A stretch of DNA of 64,000 nt from Amyelois transitella. Taxonomy: Eukaryota; Arthropoda; Insecta; Lepidoptera; Pyralidae. Under the pieces are notes generated by a model that did not search any database, had not been told where the DNA came from, and worked only from the letters and a program-made list of their open reading frames with translations. The stretch is taken from the NCBI RefSeq assembly GCF_032362555.1, contig NC_083527.1, positions 3,100,001 to 3,164,000 of the forward strand, in the 5' to 3' direction. Both the position numbers and the translations under genes were made by a program. The first letter of the stretch is position 1. Each line of letters starts with the position of its first letter. This document shows, piece after piece, positions 1 through 12,200 of the stretch.

Positions 1-509
1 ATTTTAAAGTGTGTAATCAGTGGAGTATCACAATAGGTTAAGCAGTTTTTGAAATACTCATAATTTTGTAAAATTTAAACTCTTCGCGAGTTCTGTATAA
101 TTTGCTGCAAACGGCCAAAAACGTTATTGCGATATGTTTAATTTTAAAAAATGTTCTTTTGAAATGAAATTCTGCAGCCTACAATCGATATCGACATTGC
201 CACTCAGTATCGAAGCATCACTATCACTTCATTTTTTTTTTAGTTTTATCCCATCCTGCGCAAGGGAATATAAATATGATTTTTCAAATACTGGCTATAG
301 AGCTACACACGTAGACATGTTGCAATAAAAACAAAAATGAAATTAATGACTGTGTCGTTTTTACGCCGTTCTTTCATATACTTTTATTTATCAGATTTTT
401 AGAAGTCGTTTTTGTAATAAAATCGTTGTGTTCAAACTGCTATAATTATTTTTATTAGTTATTTTTATTAGTGAGTAAATATGTACTATCAAATAAGTTC
501 TATGCAATC
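1..509. other. Upstream region without a recognised gene
   Basis: This AT-rich stretch lies before the CDC14 start. A short open frame ends near 328 next to a polyadenylation-like AATAAA (about 325), so the 3' end of an unseen upstream gene is possible, but I recognise no protein. The T-rich run ending in TTTTATTAG at 461-470 could be a splice acceptor if CDC14 has a 5' exon outside this model. Confidence 0.4.
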
Positions 510-3500
510 ATGACTCGAAACCCAGACATTCTGTTTATGGCAGAGTATATTAAGAATGTGCTTTATTTTGCAACAGTGAGACAAGGAAAAGCACTCAAAA
601 GCACTTCGGATACGCATTATTTTTCTATTGACGACGAATTAGTATACGAAAATTATTATTCTGATTTCGGACCGCTAAATCTCGGTTGTGTATTTAGATA
701 CTGCTTAATATTAAATGATAAATTAAAGCAATACCTCAATAAACAAACTATTGTACATTATACATCAATAGATCCCAAAAAGAAAGCAAACGCAGCATTT
801 GTTTTGGGATGTTACGGTGTTTTGTATTTGAGTTTATCACCAAGAGATGCCCTCAAGCCTCTTCTGGTTCACGGCCAAAGCTACAGGTAACTAAGACAAA
901 TTTTTTTTTTGAACAATTATGTAATCATCAACATTTACAAACCTTGTAATAAGTTTACTTTTCAATTGCGCTAGTGTATCTTACACTACCATATACTTAG
1001 TACAATCATGTGGTATGGTGCTAAAGGAAATTTATTTTATTTCAACATTAAATGTCAAAATATATTATTCCAAAAATTCATGTTGTATCAATGCCTTTAA
1101 GAAAAATAAAACTAAATGAAACTAAAAAATGAAAATTTTCTGATCCAAATTTTTCTTTTTTATCTTTATTGTGTTTATTTTCTCAGGCCATTTCAAGACG
1201 CCACACAGGGTGATTCAATGTATACTATTAATCTGATTGATTGCTTACAAGCTATTAAAAAGGCTCACGATTTGGGTTTTTTTAATTTTCAAGATTTTAA
1301 TTATGAAGAATATGACAGACTGAATAAAATACAAGGAGGTGACTTAAATTGGATTGTACCGGGTGAATAAATTCATAAGTCAATTTTATCCTTATTGTTT
1401 AAGACGTGAAAACTTCGATAAACATAATAAAATGAAATTAATCTATTTATAGGCAAGTTTTTGGCTTTCATTGGTCCAGTAGACTACAGTGTGTCATTGT
1501 ATCACCCGCCAGAGATGTACTTAGATTATTTTAAGGAAAATCATGTAAAAATTGTCATAAGGCTGAATAAGAGGTTGTATGATGGAAATACGTAAGTATT
1601 TGCAGTGATTTATATAAAAGATAATAGTAACGCTCCGCTTTTTTTAAATTAGTAGACTATAATCAGTTCTGAATGTCATTTTCTATACAGGTAAACATAT
1701 TTTCAAGTAACAGAGCCAAACAAATATTTTACTTATGTATTGATATGATATGATATATTGTTGTACTTGCTTAAATTACAGGTTCAGTAACGTCGGCATC
1801 ACACACTATGACTTATTTTTCCCGGATGGTTCCGTTCCTCCACGACATATTCTCTTCAAATTTATGCAAATCAGTGAAGACGCCGAAGGTGCTATAGCTG
1901 TCCATTGCAAGGTTATATAAATTATAATACCTTGTATGATACAAGCACGAGGCAAGGCGATCTCCAGTTACTTTTCTTGCATAATTTTGGCTTAATTCTT
2001 CTATGTGTAGGTTTAAAAAGTTATCTATCGAAAGTATTGCATTCTATAAGTATACCATAAGTACTTATAACTTAAACAATTTAAAATCTAAAAACGAATG
2101 CTTTGACCTAACATTACATTACATATAAAATATCTAGAGATTAGATATTTCCACTTGACACGATCCCTGAATATTATTTTCGTCTGATCCACATTTGTTT
2201 TTATTGAAAATTATGTACTTAGTACCTATAGCTTTTTTATGTCCAAGATGTTATATTCATCAATATGGACTTCACTTATGACGCAGTTGTTCAGGCAGGT
2301 TTAGGGCGCACTGGTTCATTAATAGGGTGTTACCTCATCAAACACTATCGAATGTCTTCGCATGAAGCAATAGGATGGATGAGAATTTGCCGACCAGGAT
2401 CTGTAATTGGGCACCAGCAGGTAATTCAAAGTTGGTATTACCGGAATGCTGATTCAATATTTTTGTATGTATTCCTATTACAGCGCAGTTATATGTTGTT
2501 AGCTTTTAAATATTGTAAATATCACTTTTAATTCGATAACTATGGTATAATTTTTATTTCTTTATCTATATTTATACGATCGAATACAATTTTTTCTATT
2601 TTTAGGAATGGCTGGAGAGTCTGGAACCATGGCTATTAAAGCAAGGAAATATTTATAGGTAATATTAGTTGAACTTTTATAAATTTGGTTAAGTGCCTAG
2701 GTATTCAATTAACAATTTTAATATTAATATTAATATGTATGTAAGTAAAATAAAAGGTAACTTTAGTATCTTCGATTAAAATCAATAAAGTTTGTAGGAA
2801 ACGGTTATTTCAAGATTCTGAAAAATTACCTTATCATGAATTCGGGATATATTCCATAGCTGAGAAAGCTATCAAACAGGGTCCAACGATTTTACATAAA
2901 TGCCCATCGCCTCCTCCACCAATACAAAGACAAACACGAGCTGATGTCAGAATTTTAGAGAGACCACATGCTTCAAAAGTAAAAGATGGTAAATATTGAA
3001 TTCAACATTTAATTTAAGTATCTACATTCAAACAGTGTTATGTATTTTCGATGTGACAATTTTTAGTTATATATAATATAAAGTTATCGTTTTATTTAAT
3101 GTTTGAATTTAATTGGTAAAACATACACATTTAAACCTAATTGATCGATATAAAGTAACACTGTTTGTGTTATTATTTATTTTACAATTATGAACCATTT
3201 AAATGTATCGCCAATGTCCAAATTCAAAGCAATGCAAACCAGTGTTATTTTAAATCGATGAAATAATAATGAATGTTATTTTTGCATTGTCTTTAAATTA
3301 TTTAAAAATTCCTTGTATAGAGAAACCGGAGGATGATGACGAAATATTTATAACGTCGTGTGATTTAACAGAAACACCCAAAATGTCTTTGGCTCAACTT
3401 GGCAAGGGATGCATTATTAAAAGACCATTGAGCGAAGAATTACTAGAAAATGATAGATATGGATCTTCAGAATTAAAAATACCGTTATGGAAAAAATGCC

Positions 3501-6500
3501 TTCTTTGTATGCCTTGCTTTGACTTTTATAATGATTTTGTATGGGCATTGGCGGTGCCTTGTGCGAAACTTAGTAATTCAAATCCTAGTAGTATCTGCAT
3601 CTTGTTGGATAGGGTACGTATGTATTTCTTAAAAAAATAATAATAATGCATTTAAACAAAAATTATCATTAATGTCGAGTTTGGAGAACATTATGAAGAA
3701 TGAGAAAAATATGATTTCAGCTTTTCATAAGACGACCGAGAGGGAATCTACCGACTGGCGCATGAGAACACTAAAAGTAGCGTCAAAACCTAGTCACAGA
3801 GGGTACAAGTATAATTTTAGTATTAAAAAAAACTATTATTTATGCAACAGTCTCTTTAAAAATGTTTATTTTGTAACACAGAGATCAATTTGAAACGAAT
3901 ATCGAGTCAAAGCGAAGTAGTGGCGCAGGAGAACCAAGAGTACCATCACGAGCTAGGTCTCAAAGGAATAATATTAAAATGAATGTGAGGTATTTTTTGC
4001 AAATATTCTTTCCTATACCTATTGAATATATTTAAAACAGATATTTTTATGTATAGGATTCTAGAGGAAACTTTCGAAGTTCTAGCCCGTGTCCTATATC
4101 TACTTTTTGCACTACTCAAGGACCAGTTGTAAAGACAATCAACGACGCGAAGGCAAGTATAATATTTTTTATAGCAGAAAGCAAGTGCACATTATATCTA
4201 GGAAAAACTAGTAATATATCAATTACATTGTATTGGCAGAATTTTTTGATGCGTAGTAGCGCATACAACGAACAACGATCAAGAAATTTGAATTCATCAA
4301 TGACAATCACACCGCAGTACGGGCGTCACGCAGCTTACTCAAATGAGAGAGAAGTTTGCCCTCCTAATACAGCGCGTATTACTCCTTCATCATACAGCAC
4401 TGGTTATTATTTTGAATATATTCTGATGGACGTAGATTGGGCAGTTAGAAATCGGTTAATAAATGGTTTGGTACATTAACATTTTTCAAGACCTATTATT
4501 AAAATTTTAACTGTACCACAAGCAAAAGCGGACTATGCGGCCAGCATTTCCGTTCTTATCTATTTTTAATGTTTGTCTATTAATATCAAATGAGCTACGA
4601 TATTATGTAGATGTAATTATTTAAATTTATAGTTAGTTTATTTTTATTCTGCTTTTTGATATTACCTTAAATAAATATTGAATATATAATATTTGGTATT
4701 TTAAAATTACGATTCTAGTAAATAGATCATCGACTCAACCTCACTATCGACGTCGACTTGGCCGAAGCCCGAGCCCATCTCCAATTCGTAATGAACAAAC
4801 ACGTGCTACAAATACGCCAATTTCCCCAATCGAAAGGACCGTTGTGAGAGATGCTTCAAAGACTGCATTACAAGAAGCACTCTCAAGATTAAAATGTAAG
4901 TAAAAATAGCAAAATCACTTACTCGTTGAAAATAATTTATAGCCCTTTTCTCATTGACTGTATATTCAGTGTGACTACGAGTACTTAGTACATACCTGAA
5001 TTCGAAACCATTTGAAAAAAAAAACTTAAAATTCGAAAATGTCACTTTCATTGCTGTCATGCATGAAATCATTATTGTCTTCATTTGTCAAGTGAAAGAT
5101 AACCTATTATTCAGCGAATTTTGCGTTTCTTCTAACTTTTAAATAATTAGGGACAGGTGACGATGGTAGTATTTTAAAACTGTAGTTTTATATACAACGT
5201 CTTGTACTAACGCCACTTGAGATGGGTGCTTTAGTGTCAAAAGCGTTAAGACCAATTAAATCATTCAACATAGAGAACCGTGCCCATCGGGTCATTTCCA
5301 AAGAAAAACCAGTGCCTGCGCCACTGTACCCTGATAGCCTTGAAGACTTAAAAAGAGCTATAGAGTCGGACCCTGATTTGGACACCAAACTCGACAAGAA
5401 GGATCCAGATTTAGATATTAGGCTGCGTGATGTTTATGTAACCTCTCACGGGCAGCCCGAGGATGATATTACGCGGGAAAAACAAACTCAAAACCCGGAC
5501 AGGCCCCTGCCGCAAGACCGGAGAATGCCTCAAGTTTATGAGTATGGTTTTAAAGAGCCAGAAAGAGTAAAATATGGACATGTTACCTTAAAAGATACCC
5601 TAAATTTTATATCTGCTCATCAAAGTAATCCGGAAGAAGTGACAGTGGCTAAAATTTCTCTAGAATATAAATTAAAGGAAGAAGATGTTGAAAGCATATT
5701 AAAATATTTTAAATCTTATGAGGTTTACATACCGCAGACAAAGAAAACCCCTGCTGTTTTTGCTGGACCAAGCACTACACATAGACAACTGCAAGAAAGT
5801 AACAAATTAAATGCAATAGAGAGTAAAGAAAGCAGTGCAAATGAATTAGATAAAGAAAAAGCTGCAAAGTCCGCCACTTGAAATTGTAGTGTAATTGAAA
5901 TTGTAAAAATTTATACATAGTTTGTGAACAAATGTTAGTGAAAGTTTTTAGGTAGTCAATTCAAATAAATTCAAAATAACTTACCTATATTTGTCAAAAA
6001 TCATTTTATGGTTTTAAAAATTTTGGTGGAATTTGTCATGTGTGGGTCAATATTTAATTTGGTTAGAAATATAATTGTATTATGAACATTATTTTAATTA
6101 TACATTATCAGTAATTTATAGATATAGATACTGTTATAAATTAGGCTTTTATAAAATACGTTCATTAACGGCATCACCTCATGCATGTGACTTCATACTT
6201 TTAGAAAGTATGTGAAATTTAACTTTCTGTAACTAGTAGTTTCAGAGTCTTCTAATATTAATGGTGAAAATATATCTTGTTTTGTATACGCTATTTAAAA
6301 CTGCAGTTAATTAAAATGTACAAAAGCCACAGCTAAATTCTACAGAGATTTTATTTTTATTTGACAACCAGAAGACTTTAAAATCAATAGTGATGTACAC
6401 ACATATATATGTATAAGGTAATGTTTAATTAACATTATTTTCATCGAACAAAGAATGGTCACAGTCGGTATTTAGTTGTAGCAATAAAATATGTATTGTT

Positions 6501-8761
6501 TTTGTTGAACTCTGTTTTTTATTTACATACATACATACATATGATCACGTCTATATCCCTAGCGGGGTAGACAGAGCCACCAGTCTCGAAAAGACTGATA
6601 GGCCACGCTCAGCTGTTTGGCTTTGTGATAGAATTGAGTTTTTTATTTATTCCCACTTATTCCACACATTATCATACAAGGTACAACATCTAAACAAAAA
6701 CTGCGCATTGTTTTCATGACATTAATTTAAAACACGTCCTTATATCACAAGGAAGACTTGTCTCAATGTCAAAACTCAGTCCAATTCAGGTGTTTTTAAA
6801 GAATAATAGTTAATAAATCTAATTGGAAATAAACAAATATACATATAATGACGGCTATATCCATTGCGGTAGACAGAGCTTACCTATCATCAAGCCAAAT
6901 AGGTGAATGTGGCCTTTCAGTCTTTTGGACTGACTAAAACCCTGTCTACCCCGCAAGGGATATAGACGTGATTATATGTGTTTATTTGTTTGAATTTTCC
7001 CACCAGTGACGACATGGCGGGACGGGTCCGTCGGCGCCGCGTCTCTAGGCGCCCGGCGGGACGCTCCGTCTCCGAAACGGGCTCCCAGCGTGCGCTCCGA
7101 TGAACGTCCGCTGGCTACACAGGGCGACATGCTCAACAGTATCAAGGTGAATAAAACAGCGATTTCTTATCTGAAACTCCAGTATCTACTTAGTACTGCA
7201 TGCATATTTATAGTCTACCAGAGGCCGCCCGCGACTACGTCCGCTTGGAATCAATCCCGCGCGGACTTCGGCATAAAAAGTAGCCTGTGTTATTTTGGGT
7301 CTTCAGCTACCTATATATTAAATTTCTTCGTAATAGTTTCAGTAGTATATGTGTGAAAAAGTAACAAACATCCATACATATACTTACAATACCTTCGCAT
7401 TTATAATATTAGGATTTCTTTAGGTACGAACTGAAATAATGGTAAATAATTTTAATGGGTAGGTACGTCTTTTTATTGCATAATACATTTATAATTTAAT
7501 TTATAGGTTTAAAAAAAATTATAACGAATATTGTTTTGAATAAATTTTGATATATTAATCATAGTGTATTTTACAAATGTAGGTATTTTTTAACAAGATA
7601 TACCTATCAAGATTACCTTTATTTCAGTAGGTAGGTGCCTATAGAAATGGACTATACGCATACGTCACATCACATCTGTCTCTACAGGGGTAGTCGGAAA
7701 CTATGGGTTTCCATTTAAAACGACCTTTACAGATATCTGTTGCTGTCGTCACATTCATAATTTGTGGACCACTTTGTGGACTGTAATATTTCATTCCATT
7801 GACCGACTTGTGCGATCTATCCGAGAAGAAGAAGAGCTAGAACACTGTATTTTTAATAGAGATAACTAATAATAAATTGCTATGCCTTCCGTTTAGTTCC
7901 AAAGGAGACTAAGGGAGTCGTTCCACGGTGAAAATCGGATTCCACTCATACAGGATAAAATCAGGTACGGGGTAGACAGAGCCAGATAGGATATACATAA
8001 TTGCATTGATATAAATTTGTAGCATTTTTGCAGTTGTAAGATTTTTATCTAACAACTGCATAAAATCTAAAAATCAGTTGTTAGATTTTGTTTTTTAACT
8101 TTAATTTACAAAAGTAACAAAACAAAAAACATTAAAAAACAAAGATCCCACCAAAAAAGCCTTTTCACAAAGATTTATTACCCGGTATTATGATTTTATT
8201 CGAAATAGGTGAATACTTAGTAACCTTTTTTTACTTGTTTGTAGCGCAACAGCAAAGGAGAAAAATGTTAAAAAGGTTAACTCAAAAAGCAGTACTGTGA
8301 CGAGGGCGACCGAGCACAGGTAAAGCATCACTTCTTGACAGACCAAAACTGCCGTAAATTTATTTAATCTCCTCAGGGTTTATTGACTTAATTCTCTTTG
8401 AATGTTAACATAATGACACCACTAGTGTCAAATGTGTTGACAAAAGTAATGTGTCGCGGCATCATCCATTTGGAGTTAGTCGCGGATACGTCTTCACCTC
8501 TGGGGAGGAAGCTTGGTGATTGACTACGGATGCTCAATTGACTTGTTAGGTTTTTACACCAAGCAACACCCGTCTGAGCTTCGCAACGTTTCTCCACACG
8601 CTCTACAATTGTTACCCGTTTTTGCTTTTTGTGCAATAGTGTTTAAAAAATATTATATAACGTATTTTGTCAGCTCACCTAAGATGATGAGCAGTACTTC
8701 CCGAAGCCTGTCTCGCCCCATCTCTCCTAAAGGAAGACGAAGCGCCTCACCATCGCATTAA
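510..8761 (+). CDS. CDC14: CDC14 dual-specificity protein phosphatase, about 16 exons
   Basis: Protein-tyrosine/serine phosphatase of the CDC14 family, which reverses proline-directed CDK phosphorylation in mitosis, cytokinesis and at centrosomes or cilia. Exons read: 510-886, 1187-1362, 1453-1591, 1782-1911, 2295-2420, 2606-2658, 2798-2988, 3321-3590, 3721-3802, 3882-3984, 4057-4152, 4240-4402, 4719-4895, 7007-7146, 7897-7964, 8245-8319, 8674-8761. Phases close to 817 residues. The N-terminal domain contains [17 protein letters not shown], and the catalytic loop HCKAGLGRTG spans an exon junction with the nucleophile at about Cys273; the WIRICRPGSxIGxQQ-like helix follows. The tail is poorly conserved and ends in a Ser/Arg/Pro-rich segment ([20 protein letters not shown]). 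The intron after 4152 appears to use a GC donor (AAG|GCAAGT). ATG 510 is the first Met giving the family N-terminus. The catalytic half is certain. The donors at 3590 and 4402 and the acceptor at 4719 are the least sure. NDUFAF4 lies inside the 4896-7006 intron. Confidence 0.9.
5222..5881 (+). CDS. NDUFAF4: NDUFAF4, mitochondrial complex I assembly factor 4
   Basis: Single-exon gene of 219 residues. The N-terminus [20 protein letters not shown] matches the family start (human MGALV...NFNLENRAEREISK), including Gly2 as a possible myristoylation site. The conserved segments [24 protein letters not shown] and [18 protein letters not shown] follow the human protein in order. Family members join the MCIA-type complex that builds the early complex I arm on the inner membrane. 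The C-terminal 40 residues (Ser/Lys/Glu rich) are lineage-specific. The gene lies in a CDC14 intron on the same strand with its own AATAAA at 5964-5969. No intron is seen; whether the ancestral gene was intronless or this is a functional retrocopy cannot be told here, but the frame is complete. Confidence 0.93.
   Translation: MGALVSKALRPIKSFNIENRAHRVISKEKPVPAPLYPDSLEDLKRAIESDPDLDTKLDKKDPDLDIRLRDVYVTSHGQPEDDITREKQTQNPDRPLPQDRRMPQVYEYGFKEPERVKYGHVTLKDTLNFISAHQSNPEEVTVAKISLEYKLKEEDVESILKYFKSYEVYIPQTKKTPAVFAGPSTTHRQLQESNKLNAIESKESSANELDKEKAAKSAT
6524..6640 (-). repeat. SINE-like element (GTGCCGTGTGG/(TATG)n family), partial
   Basis: Begins with (CATA)n, then the family core 'CGTCTATATCCCTAGCGGGG' and the GGCCACGCTCAGCTG block. 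It is truncated after about 115 bases and lies in the CDC14 intron downstream of NDUFAF4. Sense is taken as the strand that ends in (TATG)n. Confidence 0.75.
6836..6984. repeat. Fold-back pair of SINE fragments
   Basis: An antisense tail fragment (6836-6880) is followed at once by a sense fragment (6885-6984) of the same SINE-like family, so the two can pair. The sense tail ends about 22 bases before the acceptor of the CDC14 exon at 7007. Confidence 0.65.
7216..7415 (+). repeat. Short 'GCCCGCGACTTCGTCCGCG' interspersed element
   Basis: Starts CAGAGGCCGCCCGCGACTAC, carries ATCAATCCCGCG and the GTAACAAACATCCATAC block, and ends TTTATAATATTAGGAT. Related copies lie at 40943-41158 and 49408-49591. 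Common in Lepidoptera; whether it is a SINE with an RTE-type tail or a small Helitron (Lep1-like) cannot be decided by eye. Confidence 0.65.
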
Positions 8762-9211
8762 CACAAGTTGGGAATCTGGGAAATTTTTTGTGCTTTTGTG
8801 TGGGAGAATAATAAAAAATGTTTGAGTAAAATAAAAGTTTTATTTACATAATATTCACATTTATAACATTTAGGATTGCACTTATCATTGATTATACACT
8901 GATATTGTTTTAATAACACATACTGACATTTTGCATCATTAATTGAATTTCTTGTTTATAGCATTAGTTAACTCTCCAAGATATAACAATGTACCTAGAG
9001 TACAAGTTTCTTTACACTTTCTAATGAAGAATTTACTTCAAAACATAGTATTGACAGGAGAACACATAAGATAGGTACATTCACATTTCATTTTAACAAG
9101 AGTTTTTTTTAAGTTTTAATAGCCATGTAGGTATATACATGGCTGTTTCATTTTGAAACTTCATAATATTAGTCCCAAATGTCATATTTTACTGTCAATT
9201 CACTCTATAGT
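8762..9211. terminator. Convergent 3' ends of CDC14 (+) and METTL3 (-)
   Basis: Only 450 bases separate the two stop codons. Plus-strand AATAAA motifs lie at 8810-8815 and 8830-8835, and a minus-strand AATAAA (TTTATT on plus) at 8839-8844. If METTL3 uses that last signal, its 3' UTR is about 370 bases and abuts or overlaps the CDC14 3' UTR. Confidence 0.5.
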
Positions 9212-12200
9212 CTATGGTAGCCCAGGGTCCGGGGCCGGCGGCGCCATGCAATTCCCATCCGGGTACCGTTTCTGGAAGGCCGCTATTAGTTCAGGATCCA
9301 CTAGACGGACACCATCCACCTGATTTCCCAGGGTTATCCTGAAATAAAAATATAACAAATGTTTCACTCCTTCATTTCACCGAGATAGAATTTTGTTTCA
9401 AGATTATGAGTTTAATGTACTTGTTATAAGGTTGTAATTAAATTGAGTTTTCATTCCGTATGTTTTGTCGGTAGATTGCACAATTCTGTGTCGTCGAATT
9501 TTGCCGATACGACTAATAAAGTGGAAGTACAGTATGTGTATAAAGAGGTTACATTAAGCGCTTATTGATGAACTAGCTGTGCCCGCGACTTCGTCCGCGT
9601 GGAATAGTTGTTTTGGGCATCATTGAAGCCCTCAAGGATGAATAATTTTTCCCGTTTTTTTCACATATTTCATTATTTCTTTGCTCCTTATAGTTGCAGC
9701 GTGATGTTATATAGCCTAAAGCCTTCCTCGATAAATGGTCTATTTAACGTAAAAAGAATCAAGATTAGCGCGTTCAAACAAACAAACTCTTCAGCTTTAT
9801 AATATAAAACCTTGGTCTTACCAATTCGGCTGCACGTTGTGCGGTCGGCCGAACAATTCTATTTTCCTCGTGCCAGGACTCAGTCTTTCTGTAAGTGAAA
9901 ATATTACATAATCATTATCACTTACTGATCAAATCCCTTATATAATTATATTATTATTTTAATAAATTTTTAAAGCTTGTGCCGTATGGTTCCTTTCACC
10001 TTAGAAAAGAACCAGTCCATCTCTTTCCTATAGAAAGGCAATAGGCATCTTGTGCAGCTTTTACCATCCAAAAGTCGTTAGGTTCTCCTGCATATACTGT
10101 GGAGGTCAAACAAGAGTCGGTTCGTGTAAGACCCTGACTTAACCATTCGGCATTGGGTGAGTCAGGGATTTACACGAAGCGACACGACCAAAGACGCGCC
10201 CCGGGCTTCTCTCCAGTAAAATATTAACTAACGCCAGAAAGAACCCTTTCAGAGATCGTGGCAAGTGGAAAGAGGTAGTCTCTGCCTACCCCTCCGGGAA
10301 TGAGGCGTGATTTTATGTATGTTTGTATGTAAGAAGCCTTTTCCCTTAGTCGCCTGTCAAGACAAGAGATAGACTGGTCTTAGTCTAAAGATCCATAAAA
10401 AAAACTTACCAATTATGCCGTATATCTCGTCAGGCTTATGCGAGGTGGCGCGCACTTCAGCCACGATGACGTCACAGTCCAGACCCCGGTTCAAGTTCTC
10501 CGGGTTGCCTTTCATCCCCACCTAAAAATATACATACATATGGTCACGTCTATATCCCTTGCGGGGTAGACAGAGCCAACAGTCTCGAATAGACTGAATG
10601 GCCACGTTCAGCTATTTGGCTCAATGATAGAATTGAGATTCAAATAGTGACAGGTTGCTAGCCCATCGCTTAAAAAAGAATCCCAAGTTTATTAGACTAT
10701 CCCTAAAAATATCGTATTTGATATTAATAAAATTTGTCGTATGAAGCAGTGAGAACAATATTTTAACTCGTACATCAAGCACACATACATGGTGCTAAAA
10801 TGACTGCCGAAAAGGTGGAAAGTATTATTATATAATTAATAATTGAGACTTAGGTCTGGTTCTGACCAGTATGGTATTCTTACCTTTCTCTGGAAAGGTA
10901 AGAATACCATACCAAGAACCAATGCGCTGATGTCCTGACTAGAGGTTGGCGTTTAAAGGAAAAGCTTAAAGCATAATACTATTATTTAAGTACAAAACAA
11001 GATTAATTAATATAAGCTACTATCGTTTACAACTAACGCTTAAATTACACTTGGGCAATTATATTTGATGGACTGAAAAATCAGACCAGTCCAAAGATTG
11101 TATCGACTCTGACCCTTAGCAAACCAGGTACCAAAGAAAAAGGTATTTAAAGGTACGCTTTAAAAAAATCGAATTAAAAATCTATGATGTCGTAAAAATA
11201 ACAAATTAAAATTATCAGTAATTTAAAGTTTGCTTTGCTAGCAACCTTTTTCAACGAAAACAATAAAAGAAATTATAGCTAAGGTAATAATAAAAACTAA
11301 AGATAATGTTTGTTACTTTAAGTCGTTACTAATAATTTGCGTTGCCCATCGGCACTATCGATCGGATAGTTGTATAAATTAACTAATTGAATAACTAGAT
11401 GTGGTTAGTTGACGTGCTTAGAATGAGCGAATCTCTCAACCGCGTTGCGCAAAGTAAAACAACAGATGAGCGCCACCTCTTGGTATCATTTAGTACTAAC
11501 CAAGCAATGCTCTTTGCCGTGGTTGAGCCAATGGCCGGTGCGACCCGTCCTGATGATCCTTTGCAGTTGGTTGGTTTTGACCCAGATCAACTCGTCCACT
11601 CGCTCGTAGCCCCACAACTTGAGGCATTCCCGACCTAGTTCCATTGCTCTGTTGGAAGAAAAAAAACATGGGTACTTATTAAATACATATGTGGCGACAT
11701 CTCTACGCCACTCGTCACAACATCAAATCACACAACAACTGTCAATCATCGCGAAGAAATTAACGCGCTCAGCTCAACATACATACATAAAATCACGGGA
11801 ATGTGATTCAATACCGCTCAAAATGTGAGCCTGTTTTAATTATTAACGCCCCTTAATTTTCCCTGTTACCTCTTGAGACATATTTTTCTTGTTTGGCAAA
11901 TATTTGTTCAACCATAATCCAAATTGGTTTCTTCATTTGCCTATTTCTGAATCGTTCTATGCAATCAACTGTTCTCTCAAACTGAGAGATATCTTTGTAG
12001 TCTTAAGCAAACTATTCAACCAAGAAAAAGCCGAGCATCATAGGTCCATTCAAGAACGTGTTTAAGGAGACATAAGTATAGTCACGTGACCTCAAAATCA
12101 GGTACAAGTACGGTTACCGTGACCTCGTTACCTGCCCGTCACCCAGAGGAAGATGAGACCGCTATCTTGAAGCTGCGGCACTCCAAGACACCGCATCTCG

